Shown: in pieces, positions 8,028-17,675 of the stretch
Numbering within the stretch: the first letter of the stretch is position 1
Layout: each line of letters starts with the position of its first letter
DNA from: Altibacter sp.
GTDB lineage: Bacteria; Bacteroidota; Bacteroidia; Flavobacteriales; Flavobacteriaceae
Assembly: GCA_028285705.1 (NCBI GenBank)
Contig: JANQOS010000037.1
Coordinates: 1-32,759 of the forward strand
DNA length: 32,759 nt
Direction of reading: 5' to 3'
The notes under the pieces: model-generated
Told to the model about the DNA's origin: nothing
Databases searched by the model: none
Seen by the model: only the letters and a program-made list of their open reading frames with translations
Position numbers and translations under genes: made by a program

Positions 8028-10637
8028 ATGGCTGAAAAAAAATCAAAAATTGCAAGATTTATCGCAGGTGTCAATCACTTGATACGGTCGTTCAAGAACT
8101 TTGTAAAATCATCTATTTTAAGCCTCATAATCATTATCATCATTTTGCTTCTTCTTACGCAAATGGATCAGGCATTTACAATGATGGTAGACATTATTGA
8201 AAACCGCGGGTTCTCGCTGTTTCTATCATTTCTTTTTATAAACGCACTGGCTATTGCACTTTCTCACTTTCCAATTTATACATATTATGCAGCAGATCTA
8301 AACAATTCGGAAGACTTTACCAACTGGAAGAAGGTATATCCTTTTAAATTTTGGCCCTTAAAGCGCTTTCCAATTTTTGTCTTTACAACCAATAAGGATT
8401 CTGGATATACTCCGGACAATTGGGCAAATTATTTGCGGTATTTCATTGGTTTATTAATTCACGGGGTATGGATCCATTTTATAGTAAGTAGTTTTGCCCC
8501 TAACCTCATATTTGAAATATTTCCTTTGGGGCCTGTAAAGGCTGTCATATATTCTTTACTAATTGTTCCTTTTATCCTGTATATAATTTTTAAAGAAAAG
8601 TTTACAAAACTTACTTCGCAGACTGATAAAGACGGGAATAGCCTGTCTGAAGCTGAAAAAACGGAAAACCATAATAAACTAGAGAAACTGTATAAAAGAC
8701 TTGGGCTTTGGTATTTCTTTATTGCCTTATCCAATCTATTATTATTGCTCATTACGGTTTTAGTTGGAAATTTTAGCCCGGGAGGTTTTGTTTTAATATT
8801 ATTGACCAGTTATGCATTTATGTTCAATTATGTGTTCTTTAGACTATTAAGAACAAAATTCACTAAGGTCAGGAAAACACTAAAGAGCCCTTTACTGTTA
8901 CCTGCTCAAATATTTATTGGATGGATAAATTTTCTTGAAAAATCTGAAAATTACATTGCACTTTTCAATCTAAACTTTTTATTCTCAATTCTTTTGCTTG
9001 TTTACTCAACTGTAGCAAGTATTAAAGGATGGGGTCTATACAATGGGATCCCCATTCTTCTGGCTTTTTTCTATTTCTACTATTTCATTATTGCCAGTTT
9101 GGGAAAATATTTCTTCGTCACTAAAAAAATGAACCTGTTCGGTACTAGAAAATACCGGGCCATATTTGGGGTTTCTTCTGTTGTTGTAATACTTCTTTTT
9201 ATTACAAACTGTGCAAATGTAGAAGTAAGAACACACGAACTTGACCTGGTGAAAAACACTAAGGCCGAAATTCTTGAAGACCGATTTCTGGATAGCCTTT
9301 CCGTTAAAAGTGATAACACCCTGTTTTTTATTGCTTCACATGGCGGCGGACTCAAAGCCAACGTATGGACCCTGAATGTCTTAAATAGATTACAACAAAG
9401 AACCAAAGGGAAGTTACTCGACCAGACCATTGCAATGTCCGGTGCATCCGGAGGTTCCCTGGGGTTGGCGCTTTATACGGGTTTATATAAAGAAAACGGT
9501 ATCGATACTCATGCAATTCAAGAGAAGATCGACAAAATTTCCGAAGAGAATTATACCTCACTTGACCTTACACTTACATTTGGTCTGGATAGCTATCGTA
9601 AATTATGGCCACTCAGTCAACGCATAGGATTAAGAGACAGGCCCTATTACGCTATGGTCAAATACCAAAAGAATGTAGAGGATACAGACAGAAAAACACT
9701 TGACAGCATTTCTTTTAGAGACTATTGGAAGGAGGCTTTCACCAAAACCGGATATTTCCCGTCTCTTATTATGAATACTGCCGGGACTAAAGGAAGCAGA
9801 GGTATTTTATGGTCTGTAAAACAAAATGATTTTAAGAAAGTATTTCCCTTTGCTGAAAATCTCGCCGATCTATACGATGAAACCAAAACGATCCCCTTCT
9901 ATCAGGCGGTTTCCACCACCAACCGTTTCCCTGTCTTTAGCCCTGCTGCCAAAATTCCCGGCTACGGACACTACATAGATGCCGGGGCCATTGACAATAG
10001 TGGGCTGCTAGGCTGCTTGGATCTACACAATTATCTCCTTAATTATAAGAAATCTGTGATCGGAGATAAACAAATTGCGTATTTGGAAATCATCAATAGT
10101 AAGACTTTGTACATTAATTATTTGATCAATAGGTTTAAAGAAGAATATGATATTGAGCACATTATTAAAAATGAGAATGAAACCGATAATATCATAGTGG
10201 ACCTAAAGACCGGTTTAAATCTGGATAAGATTCCCGGGTATTTAAGCGATTATATCACCAACTGGGAAAATACCCAAAATGGGAACATACGCTATTTCAA
10301 AATTTTCATGCCACATAAAGTTTCATTTGATGATGTAGAAAGCTTTTTTGATGGAAAGATCGAAAACGGGGATAACGATGTCCTAAAGAACTTACAGCAA
10401 TTCTTAGACATAAAAAACAAAGAGATCCTTGACAAGACCGAAGATCCGGAAAAATCATTCTTTGACCCGTGGATGTTTTATGAACCTACGCTCTCTCGTC
10501 ATTTAAGCCGAAGCAGCCTACTTTATATCGAACGTATTTTGGAACACCCACTTTTAGACGACCAATTTAAAGAGATTGAAAAACTGGTCAATACACAAAA
10601 AATTGAGAAAAATGAGGACCCTAAGATGGCCTTCTAA
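8028..10637 (+). CDS. Patatin-like phospholipase fused to an N-terminal polytopic membrane domain
   Basis: Oxyanion-type GGGLKANVW, nucleophile elbow GASGGSLG (GxSxG) and YIDAGAIDNSG (catalytic Asp region), preceded by about 400 aa with many TM segments (SLIIIIIILLLL, FLSFLFINALAIAL, etc.). Confidence 0.82.
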   Translation: MAEKKSKIARFIAGVNHLIRSFKNFVKSSILSLIIIIIILLLLTQMDQAFTMMVDIIENRGFSLFLSFLFINALAIALSHFPIYTYYAADLNNSEDFTNWKKVYPFKFWPLKRFPIFVFTTNKDSGYTPDNWANYLRYFIGLLIHGVWIHFIVSSFAPNLIFEIFPLGPVKAVIYSLLIVPFILYIIFKEKFTKLTSQTDKDGNSLSEAEKTENHNKLEKLYKRLGLWYFFIALSNLLLLLITVLVGNFSPGGFVLILLTSYAFMFNYVFFRLLRTKFTKVRKTLKSPLLLPAQIFIGWINFLEKSENYIALFNLNFLFSILLLVYSTVASIKGWGLYNGIPILLAFFYFYYFIIASLGKYFFVTKKMNLFGTRKYRAIFGVSSVVVILLFITNCANVEVRTHELDLVKNTKAEILEDRFLDSLSVKSDNTLFFIASHGGGLKANVWTLNVLNRLQQRTKGKLLDQTIAMSGASGGSLGLALYTGLYKENGIDTHAIQEKIDKISEENYTSLDLTLTFGLDSYRKLWPLSQRIGLRDRPYYAMVKYQKNVEDTDRKTLDSISFRDYWKEAFTKTGYFPSLIMNTAGTKGSRGILWSVKQNDFKKVFPFAENLADLYDETKTIPFYQAVSTTNRFPVFSPAAKIPGYGHYIDAGAIDNSGLLGCLDLHNYLLNYKKSVIGDKQIAYLEIINSKTLYINYLINRFKEEYDIEHIIKNENETDNIIVDLKTGLNLDKIPGYLSDYITNWENTQNGNIRYFKIFMPHKVSFDDVESFFDGKIENGDNDVLKNLQQFLDIKNKEILDKTEDPEKSFFDPWMFYEPTLSRHLSRSSLLYIERILEHPLLDDQFKEIEKLVNTQKIEKNEDPKMAF

Positions 10638-10645
10638 CCAACTCC

Positions 10646-11491
10646 TTAGAGCAATTTAAATTGCACCTCTTCTCCCGCTCTCTTTTGTGCTAATTGGTTG
10701 ATCGCTTTTTCCGTGAGTTGTAGGACCCTGGCATAGCCACCGGTTGTTTGTGCATCACGCATTAAGACTGCACATCTTCCGGAAGGCATCAATTGGACTG
10801 TTCCCGGTTGAACAGGCGCCGTAATGATCTCTTTTGCTGAAAGCATTTCATACCCACTTAATAAATACGCCATCCGATTGCTTTCCGGTAAGATCACGCC
10901 CACTGAGTTTAGCAGTTGTTGTTGAAACAATTCCGATAGTAAGTTGAACTCAGGGCCTTTAAAAACCTCAATTACAGATGATGTAAAATACGAGCGGTGT
11001 ATCTTTACCGATGCCGTAACTTTAGATTGCCTGCCGGTATTGGTAGTAATGGATAGTTGATCTCCGGTATCAATGGAAGGTTTTAAGGTAATTCCTCTGT
11101 GATAACTGTAACTTCCCAGTATATATTCAGTTTTAAATCCACCTGCAACAGATAAATAAGCCCGCTGGCCATATCCGGGAAGCCCAAATTTAAGAATGCT
11201 TCCTTCCGGTATTTGAATACGTGTATTCAAAGGAATTTCAATATTGTTGAGTGTAGGTGAAAACCCTGCACCGGTAATGGCTATTTCGGTAGCTATGTCA
11301 AAGCGAAGTACAGGACCTATATATGTAATCTCCATTACAGCTTCAGTTCTGTTATTTCCAACCAAACGATTTGCCAACCGTGACGAATAACTATCCATGG
11401 CTCCTCCTAACGGGACACCATACTTTCGATATCCATAACGCCCCAGGTCCTGGATAGTAGTATATAACCCACCGGAGATGACTTTAACCAT
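10646..11491 (-). CDS. pxpC: 5-oxoprolinase subunit C (biotin-dependent carboxyltransferase/KipA family)
   Basis: VISGGLYTTIQDLGRYGYRKYGVPLGGAMDSYSSRLANRLVGN...LEITYIGPVLRF; family-typical N-terminus; operonic with pxpA and pxpB. Confidence 0.94.
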   Translation of the reverse strand: MVKVISGGLYTTIQDLGRYGYRKYGVPLGGAMDSYSSRLANRLVGNNRTEAVMEITYIGPVLRFDIATEIAITGAGFSPTLNNIEIPLNTRIQIPEGSILKFGLPGYGQRAYLSVAGGFKTEYILGSYSYHRGITLKPSIDTGDQLSITTNTGRQSKVTASVKIHRSYFTSSVIEVFKGPEFNLLSELFQQQLLNSVGVILPESNRMAYLLSGYEMLSAKEIITAPVQPGTVQLMPSGRCAVLMRDAQTTGGYARVLQLTEKAINQLAQKRAGEEVQFKLL

Positions 11492-12212
11492 TATATACCT
11501 CCTTTTCTATTTTATAAGTTCCGTTTTCAATTTGAGTTTCAATTTTTATGAACTCTTTTTTTGAAACTGAAAAGAATTTCACATAATCACCCGCAAGTAA
11601 TAAACTGGGAGGATCCAATTCCGAAGAAATAAACTGAAGAGGGGATCTCCCCAAAATATTCCACCCTCCGGGGGAATCTAATGTATATATCCCGGTCTGG
11701 CCTCCGCCAATACCAACAGAGCCCTTTTCAACATATCTTTGTGGGGTCTTTTTTCGAGGGGTATGCAACCGCTTATCCAATCCACCCAAATATGGAAATC
11801 CCGGAAGAAAGCCAATAAAGGAAACTTTATACAATGGTTTTGTATGAAATGAGATCACTTCTGAAACGGATAAGCCATTAGCGGATGCTATCGTTGCTAT
11901 ATCGGGTGCAAAATCACCTTTGTAACAGACCGGCACAGAAACAATATATCTTTGTTCTGAAGCGGTTTTTGTCGTTTCAAACCGAGTATCCCTGAGTTTA
12001 TCCAAAAAATGTTTAGCAACAACACCCTCGTCCAAATACACGGCCAATGAACAATATGCAGGTACAATTTCTATAATTTCCTTAGAAAAGTTCTTAGAAA
12101 TAAAGTTGCTGTACCTCAGTACTTCAGCATTTACCTTTTCATCAATACCGGTATTCCAGGTGGCTAATAGTACCTGTTCGCCAAACTGTTGCCAAATAGG
12201 TGGTTCTTTCAT
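11484..12212 (-). CDS. pxpB: 5-oxoprolinase subunit B (KipI family)
   Basis: VCYKGDFAPDIATIASANGLSVSEVISFHTKPLYKVSFIGFLPGFPYLGGLDKRLHTPRKKTPQRYVEKGSVGIGGGQTGIYTLDSPGGWNILGRSP. Canonical KipI motifs. Confidence 0.96.
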   Translation of the reverse strand: MKEPPIWQQFGEQVLLATWNTGIDEKVNAEVLRYSNFISKNFSKEIIEIVPAYCSLAVYLDEGVVAKHFLDKLRDTRFETTKTASEQRYIVSVPVCYKGDFAPDIATIASANGLSVSEVISFHTKPLYKVSFIGFLPGFPYLGGLDKRLHTPRKKTPQRYVEKGSVGIGGGQTGIYTLDSPGGWNILGRSPLQFISSELDPPSLLLAGDYVKFFSVSKKEFIKIETQIENGTYKIEKEVYNG

Positions 12213-12943
12213 AGGAGCTTCATAGCATGTTTTTTTATTTGCTCTCTAATATATTGCAAGATAGCAACCGAGTGTGTATGGTCACTATGGATACAAAAGG
12301 TAGTAGCTGTTATCTCTTTTTTTTCCGCAGAAATAGTGCTCACACAACCTTCGCTTAGCATTTGGAACAATTGCTCCCATGCTGCCTGAGGACTATTGAT
12401 CACAGCATTTGGTATATTCCTTGTAACCAACGAAAGGTCATTATTATAACGTCTGTCTATAAACGCTTCATATACCAGGGGCAATAAATTTTCAGCTTTT
12501 TTGGCTAAAATGGAATTGAATGGTACATACAGTTTTGGGCGAGCTTTAGTGGCTACAATGGCCTCCACAACAGCATCTGCCGTAGGCGCATCTTTAGCCG
12601 CAAGGTTATACAATGCCCCGTGCAATTTTACATGGTGTACTTCGGTCTCTTCAGTTTCGCAAACTGCATAAAAATGTAATAATTGATCAAAAACAGCAGC
12701 AGTTAATTCACTTTTGGTGATCGACATTACTTTTCTTCCAAAATTATCCCGGTCCGGAAACGAAGGGTGTGCACCTACTTTTACTTCGTTCTTTTTAGCC
12801 AATTGTATTGCTGTGCGCATGGTTTCTTCATTTCCAAAATGACCTCCACAGGCTATACTACATGATGAAACCAACGGCATTATGGATTTATCATTACCTG
12901 TTCCTTCTCCTAAATCGGCATTGATATCAATTAACTTTTTCAA
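12209..12943 (-). CDS. pxpA: 5-oxoprolinase subunit A (LamB/YcsF family)
   Basis: IDINADLGEGTGNDKSIMPLVSSCSIACGGHFGNEETMRTAIQLAKKNEVKVGAHPSFPDRDNFGRK; HHVKLHGALYN. LamB/YcsF signatures. Confidence 0.96.
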   Translation of the reverse strand: MKKLIDINADLGEGTGNDKSIMPLVSSCSIACGGHFGNEETMRTAIQLAKKNEVKVGAHPSFPDRDNFGRKVMSITKSELTAAVFDQLLHFYAVCETEETEVHHVKLHGALYNLAAKDAPTADAVVEAIVATKARPKLYVPFNSILAKKAENLLPLVYEAFIDRRYNNDLSLVTRNIPNAVINSPQAAWEQLFQMLSEGCVSTISAEKKEITATTFCIHSDHTHSVAILQYIREQIKKHAMKLL

Positions 12944-14166
12944 AACGAAATATTAAAAACTTTTAAAAGGCTTTTTGCTCCTAAGATAATTGTTGTTAGC
13001 AGGATGAGAATGCCTAAGATATTCTGGAGCCCGGAATTTCGATAAGACCCCATTACCAGATTTCGGTTCACTACCCAAAGTAAGAACCCGGTAATAACCG
13101 GTAACAGAAGGCCATTGGCAACTTGTGCAAATTTTATGATCTCTATGGGTTTGATACCGATTGAAGAAAATACGATGCCCAATAACAAAACAAAGATCCA
13201 AACAGCTCTAAATTTCTTTGACCGTAGTCCTCCTTTCCACCCAAAACAACCTTTTGCAACATAAGCGGCTGCTAACGGAGCAGTTATGGCCGAAGTAATT
13301 CCGGCAGCAAACAGACCAATACTTAAAAAATATTTTGAAAAGCTTCCGTACAGGGGTTCCAGACTTTTTGCCAGATCTGAAGCATTGGAGATTTCCGAAG
13401 ACTGGATTGCCGTGGCCGAAATAATAATTGCTATGGAAACTATTCCTCCCAAAATAATAGAAACATACAGGTCCCTACGTGCGGCTTTTAAATCGTTTAT
13501 TCCTTTCCATTTCTCTTTTACCAGAGAAGCATGGAGAAATAGGTTATACGGCACTACCGTTGTACCAACAAGCGCTATGATCGTGAGCCAGCCTTCTTCC
13601 GGAAAAGCAGGTATGAACATTCCTCTCAATACAGCCGGAATATCCGGTTTGGTAAGTATTGAAGTAATGATAAAGGACAAACTCATTAAGATCACTAGAG
13701 TAACCAAACTACGTTCAATTACTTTATAATTTCCTATATAAAGCAACCCAAATGCCAGTATCCCTATTACAAGGCTCAATACATTAATTTCGAAGCTCGC
13801 TACAGATATGGTCTTTTCTGAAAAAAGCGTTTGTAACCCTAATACACCCCCGCTGATATTTCCTGCCTCGTAGGCTGCATTTCCTATAAGTACCGCGGAA
13901 AGGATCAACAAAATAGCTATCATTCTAACAACAGGAGTTTTTATTTCACTTTTTACCGTTTCGGCAAGGCCTTTTCCTGACACCAATCCCAGGCGTGCTG
14001 CCATCTCCTGAAGAACAATAGTGGCAATGATGGACAGGACCATTGCCCAAAGCAAAGTAAAACCAAACTGTACTCCGGCCAAAGTACAAACAGTAACTGT
14101 ACCGGGGCCAATAAATGCTGCAGCTACTAAAGTTCCAGGGCCTATATTCTTAAAGAAGTTTTTCAA
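12940..14166 (-). CDS. NRAMP-family (non-canonical) transporter in the 5-oxoprolinase operon
   Basis: NRAMP-like NIGPGTLVAAAFIGPGTVTVCTLAGVQFGFTLLW and VGTTVVPYNLFLHASLVKEKW; about 11 TMs; 4-bp overlap with pxpA. Confidence 0.88.
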   Translation of the reverse strand: MKNFFKNIGPGTLVAAAFIGPGTVTVCTLAGVQFGFTLLWAMVLSIIATIVLQEMAARLGLVSGKGLAETVKSEIKTPVVRMIAILLILSAVLIGNAAYEAGNISGGVLGLQTLFSEKTISVASFEINVLSLVIGILAFGLLYIGNYKVIERSLVTLVILMSLSFIITSILTKPDIPAVLRGMFIPAFPEEGWLTIIALVGTTVVPYNLFLHASLVKEKWKGINDLKAARRDLYVSIILGGIVSIAIIISATAIQSSEISNASDLAKSLEPLYGSFSKYFLSIGLFAAGITSAITAPLAAAYVAKGCFGWKGGLRSKKFRAVWIFVLLLGIVFSSIGIKPIEIIKFAQVANGLLLPVITGFLLWVVNRNLVMGSYRNSGLQNILGILILLTTIILGAKSLLKVFNISF

Positions 14167-14204
14167 TAGTTGGTGTGTTTCAGCTAATTTAGTTTAAAGG
14201 TATC

Positions 14205-14236
14205 AAAAAAAAAGGACGCCAATGAGCGTCCTTTTT
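14205..14236 (-). terminator. Rho-independent-like terminator downstream of the M16 peptidase gene
   Basis: AAGGACGC-CAATGA-GCGTCCTT stem loop. On the minus strand it is followed by a T9 run, 22 bp after the 14258 stop. Confidence 0.85.
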
Positions 14237-14257
14237 CAGAATATTAAAAAATAGTAT

Positions 14258-17128
14258 TTACATTTTGACATCTTCAAGCTTTACTTCTTCTCCTTCTCTA
14301 TCTAACAACTTGACCTCATCAAAATCCATTTCTTTAAATTGAGCAAACTGCGTAGCTGCATCTCCTACAACCAGATATGCCATTTTAGATTCATCCAAAT
14401 ATTTATTGGCCAACTCTTTGTGCTGCTCTAAGGTCATCCCCTTGATGATCTGCTCTTCGCCTTCAATATAATCTGTCGGCAGGTCATAATTACTCATTTC
14501 CTGTAACATGCCTAACAGAGAAGATTGTGTTTCAAAACGACGGGAATTGGACTTGATCAAGGCGTTCTTGGTAAACTCCAGGTCTTCTTCCGGAATACCT
14601 TCCTTATATTTCGCTATCTGGTCCTTAAAGATCTGTACAGACTCTCCTGTAGTGTTGGTACGAACACTCGATGAAGCTGTAAACTTACCGGGAACCTTAC
14701 TTCCGTTAAACCTGGTTCGGGCTCCGTAAGTATATCCTTTTTCTTCACGTAGTATCAGGTTTACGTTTCCTGAAAAAGAACCTCCCAATTTGTAATTCAT
14801 TACTTCAGCAGGATAAAAATCTTTGTCTGTTCGCGGTAAGGCGATATAACCAATATTGATCACGGACTGCTTAGCATTTGGAATATCAACAAAATACAGA
14901 GATTTTTTATCTCGATCATTTTCAGCAGGAAAATCAGGAATTATAACTTCTTTAGCAGCCCATCTTTCTTCTAGACCTTTAAGGTTTTCCATTGTCGTAT
15001 TCTTATCAATTTTTCCTACAACGTGGAAGGTACTTACAGAAGGCGAGAAGTTTTTATTGTAGTATTCTTTTAGATCGTCTATGGTAAGGGCTTCCACAGC
15101 TTCTTCGGTTCCACTAATTGGATAACTGAAGATATGGTCCTCACCATATAGCAATTTATTGAATACACGTCCTGCCACAGCATTTGGATTTGCCTGTGAG
15201 CGCTTGATCTGGTTGATCGTTCTTGTTTTGATACGTGCAAATTCTTCTTCATCCCAACGCGGTTCCAATAAGATCTCTTCTATAAGCTTCATGGTCTTAT
15301 CAAAATTTCTCACCAATGTATTTCCTCTAATCACAATAGACTCATTTGTAGTATACATATTGATAGTTGCACCCAATAATTCTATTTCTTCTTCCAGCTC
15401 TAAAGGTGTTTTGTTGGCAGTCCCTTCCATCATGATATCTGTCATTAGATTTGCCACTCCGTTTTTATTTTTGTCATCTAATAAATGTCCTCCTTCGATC
15501 ACCAGACTGAAGTTTACTGTTGGAATCTCATTTTGTACAATACCATATACTTCGATACCGTTGGACAAATTAGCCGTCCATGTATCCGGAATGCTTAATG
15601 CCGGAGCTTCACCTTGTGCAGGCTCAATGGAGCGGTCAAAATTTGAAGGGGTTTTAGCAATTTCTTCATTACTGTCTATCACGGTCTTCACAACATTCTC
15701 TTTAATTTCTTCTTCAACCACTGGTGCTTTAAGAGAATTATCTGCAATGAGTTCTATTTGCCCTTTAGGAACAAAACTCGTCATTACAAAAGGCTTGTCC
15801 TTTATGTATTTGTTATACACTCGCAGCACGTCATCTTTCGTCACTTTTTTAATGTTTTCGATGTCCTGCTCAATGAATCCGGGGTCTCCGGCAAATACAT
15901 TGTATTGTGATAGTTGAAAAGATTTCCCTAATACGCTGCTAATTCCGTTATAGAACTGGGTTTCCAATCCGGCTTTAATACGTTCAATGTCGCGGTCCGT
16001 AACTCCATCTTTTTCAAACATGGCAAAGGCTTCAAAAATACCTGCTTCCACGTCTTTCAAACTTTTACCGCTATTGGCTGTGATACTAATCTGAAATTCA
16101 CCTGCCAGTTGCTGGTTATTATAATATGCATCCGTCTGGGATGTCAGGTCCTTTTCTTTTACCAGAACCTTATACAAAGGAGCTCTCTTACCGCTCGCTA
16201 AAATTTCAGCTAAGAAATTCAGCGCATAAGCATCGGGTGTGAACTGCTCCGGTGTTGGCCATACCATATTTAATTGAGGAGCCGTAGCAAAGTTATCTTC
16301 ATGATAGAATCGTTTGGTTTCTTCAAGAGTGACCAGTTGTGGCTCTAAGGGCTCAACTTCCTGGCGACGTTTGATCTCTCCAAAATATTTTTCGATCAAA
16401 GATTTGGCTTCTTCGGTTTCAAAATCACCTGCTAATACCAATGTAGCGTTATTGGGTCCATAAAACTTATCATAGAACTCACGCACATCATCTACAGTCG
16501 CATTTTGAAGGTCTACCAGTTCTCCTATCACCTGCCAATTGTATGGGTGGCCCTCCGGATATAGGTTCTTGTCCAATACCCAATTTGTATGTCCGTAAGG
16601 GTTGTTATCCACCCGCTGTCTTTTTTCATTCTGAACTACCTCCTGTTGGTTGTAAAAAGCAGATTCGGTAACGGTATTGATCAAATATCCCATGCGGTCA
16701 CTTTCCAGCCACATGATCATTTCCATAGCATTTTTAGGTACTACTTCATAGTAGATCGTTCCGTCTTTCCAGGTTCCTCCGTTTAAGGTTCCTCCGGCAT
16801 CCTGAATCTTTTTAAAGAACTGGTCCTGTCCAACATTTTCAGACTCCTGGAATAACATGTGTTCAAACAAATGTGCAAATCCTGTCCTTCCTGTCTTCTC
16901 ACGATTGGATCCTACTCCATATTGAATGGCCAAAGACACAATAGGGTCGCTTTTGTCCTGATGCAGTACTACATCCAAACCATTTTCCAATTCATATTTT
17001 TCGAAATCGATAGATAATTTCGCAGTTTCTTCAACATTGTTAGTTGTTTCCTTGTTACATGAGATTGTAACAAAAGCTAGTGCTGTTAGAACAACAGCAT
17101 ACATTTTAAGGGAATTTTTTGATATCAT
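14258..17128 (-). CDS. M16 family zinc metallopeptidase (two-domain, predicted lipoprotein)
   Basis: Lipobox-like ALAFVTISCNKE; HLFEHMLF (HxxEH); second M16 half with NGVANLMTDIMMEGT; C-terminal insulinase-type domain. Confidence 0.95.
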   Translation of the reverse strand: MISKNSLKMYAVVLTALAFVTISCNKETTNNVEETAKLSIDFEKYELENGLDVVLHQDKSDPIVSLAIQYGVGSNREKTGRTGFAHLFEHMLFQESENVGQDQFFKKIQDAGGTLNGGTWKDGTIYYEVVPKNAMEMIMWLESDRMGYLINTVTESAFYNQQEVVQNEKRQRVDNNPYGHTNWVLDKNLYPEGHPYNWQVIGELVDLQNATVDDVREFYDKFYGPNNATLVLAGDFETEEAKSLIEKYFGEIKRRQEVEPLEPQLVTLEETKRFYHEDNFATAPQLNMVWPTPEQFTPDAYALNFLAEILASGKRAPLYKVLVKEKDLTSQTDAYYNNQQLAGEFQISITANSGKSLKDVEAGIFEAFAMFEKDGVTDRDIERIKAGLETQFYNGISSVLGKSFQLSQYNVFAGDPGFIEQDIENIKKVTKDDVLRVYNKYIKDKPFVMTSFVPKGQIELIADNSLKAPVVEEEIKENVVKTVIDSNEEIAKTPSNFDRSIEPAQGEAPALSIPDTWTANLSNGIEVYGIVQNEIPTVNFSLVIEGGHLLDDKNKNGVANLMTDIMMEGTANKTPLELEEEIELLGATINMYTTNESIVIRGNTLVRNFDKTMKLIEEILLEPRWDEEEFARIKTRTINQIKRSQANPNAVAGRVFNKLLYGEDHIFSYPISGTEEAVEALTIDDLKEYYNKNFSPSVSTFHVVGKIDKNTTMENLKGLEERWAAKEVIIPDFPAENDRDKKSLYFVDIPNAKQSVINIGYIALPRTDKDFYPAEVMNYKLGGSFSGNVNLILREEKGYTYGARTRFNGSKVPGKFTASSSVRTNTTGESVQIFKDQIAKYKEGIPEEDLEFTKNALIKSNSRRFETQSSLLGMLQEMSNYDLPTDYIEGEEQIIKGMTLEQHKELANKYLDESKMAYLVVGDAATQFAQFKEMDFDEVKLLDREGEEVKLEDVKM

Positions 17129-17287
17129 TTTTGATTGATTTTAATAAGAACACTAAATATACAATCGCCAGATATAGTCTTCTCTTAAAAATGTGTTAAA
17201 TGAGTAATGAAACAGCTTGTTTTTAACGGTTTAACAAACGATTTACAACCATAAAAACTCATAATTCGGTGTTATTTATGAAAAAAC

Positions 17288-17321
17288 AGGATTTTTCCTA
17301 CCGGAAATCAGGATTTTTCCT
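17288..17321. promoter_or_regulatory. Pair of AGGATTTTTCCT palindromic sites upstream of the eCIS_core gene
   Basis: CAGGATTTTTCCT occurs twice as a perfect direct repeat (17287-17299 and 17309-17321), 22 bp apart, with TTCC-TACC-GGAA between them. Confidence 0.45.
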
Positions 17322-17395
17322 CTTGGCTCAAAGCAATATTTGTTGCAATTTTATAGAAAGCAAACAAATTAGTATTCACAGAATATACATTTGTT

Positions 17396-17509
17396 ATGAA
17401 AAAAGTAGCCCACAAATTACTGCTCGCCATTATTAACTTTGTTATTGTAGTGTTTTTTCCCCATGATTACCGAAGTAAGGAAAAACAGGCTGAAACAGAA
17501 AAAAAATAA
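17396..17509 (+). CDS. Possible 37-aa single-TM small protein
   Basis: MKKVAHKLLLAIINFVIVVFFPHDYRSKEKQAETEKK: basic N-terminus, hydrophobic core, charged tail. Below the length cut-off of the supplied ORF track. Confidence 0.35.
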   Translation: MKKVAHKLLLAIINFVIVVFFPHDYRSKEKQAETEKK

Positions 17510-17675
17510 AATCTTTGCTATTTGCTATCTCTCTTAGAGTTATTCAAGCAGAATGGAGAATAAAATTATTTTCAATCTACATTTGCCTCAATATTAAATA
17601 GTTAAAAATAAGTGTTTTTACGTAGTTGCGCTCTCTCTTCTACTATCTATCTTAGTAGACACCTTTTCATATAGT

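Noticed and set aside
13286-13729. 147-aa plus-strand ORF antisense to the NRAMP-like gene
   Set aside because: Shadow of a conserved transporter CDS; no independent support.
15159-15917. 252-aa plus-strand ORF antisense to the M16 peptidase
   Set aside because: Ser/Ile-rich shadow ORF opposite a well-supported coding frame.
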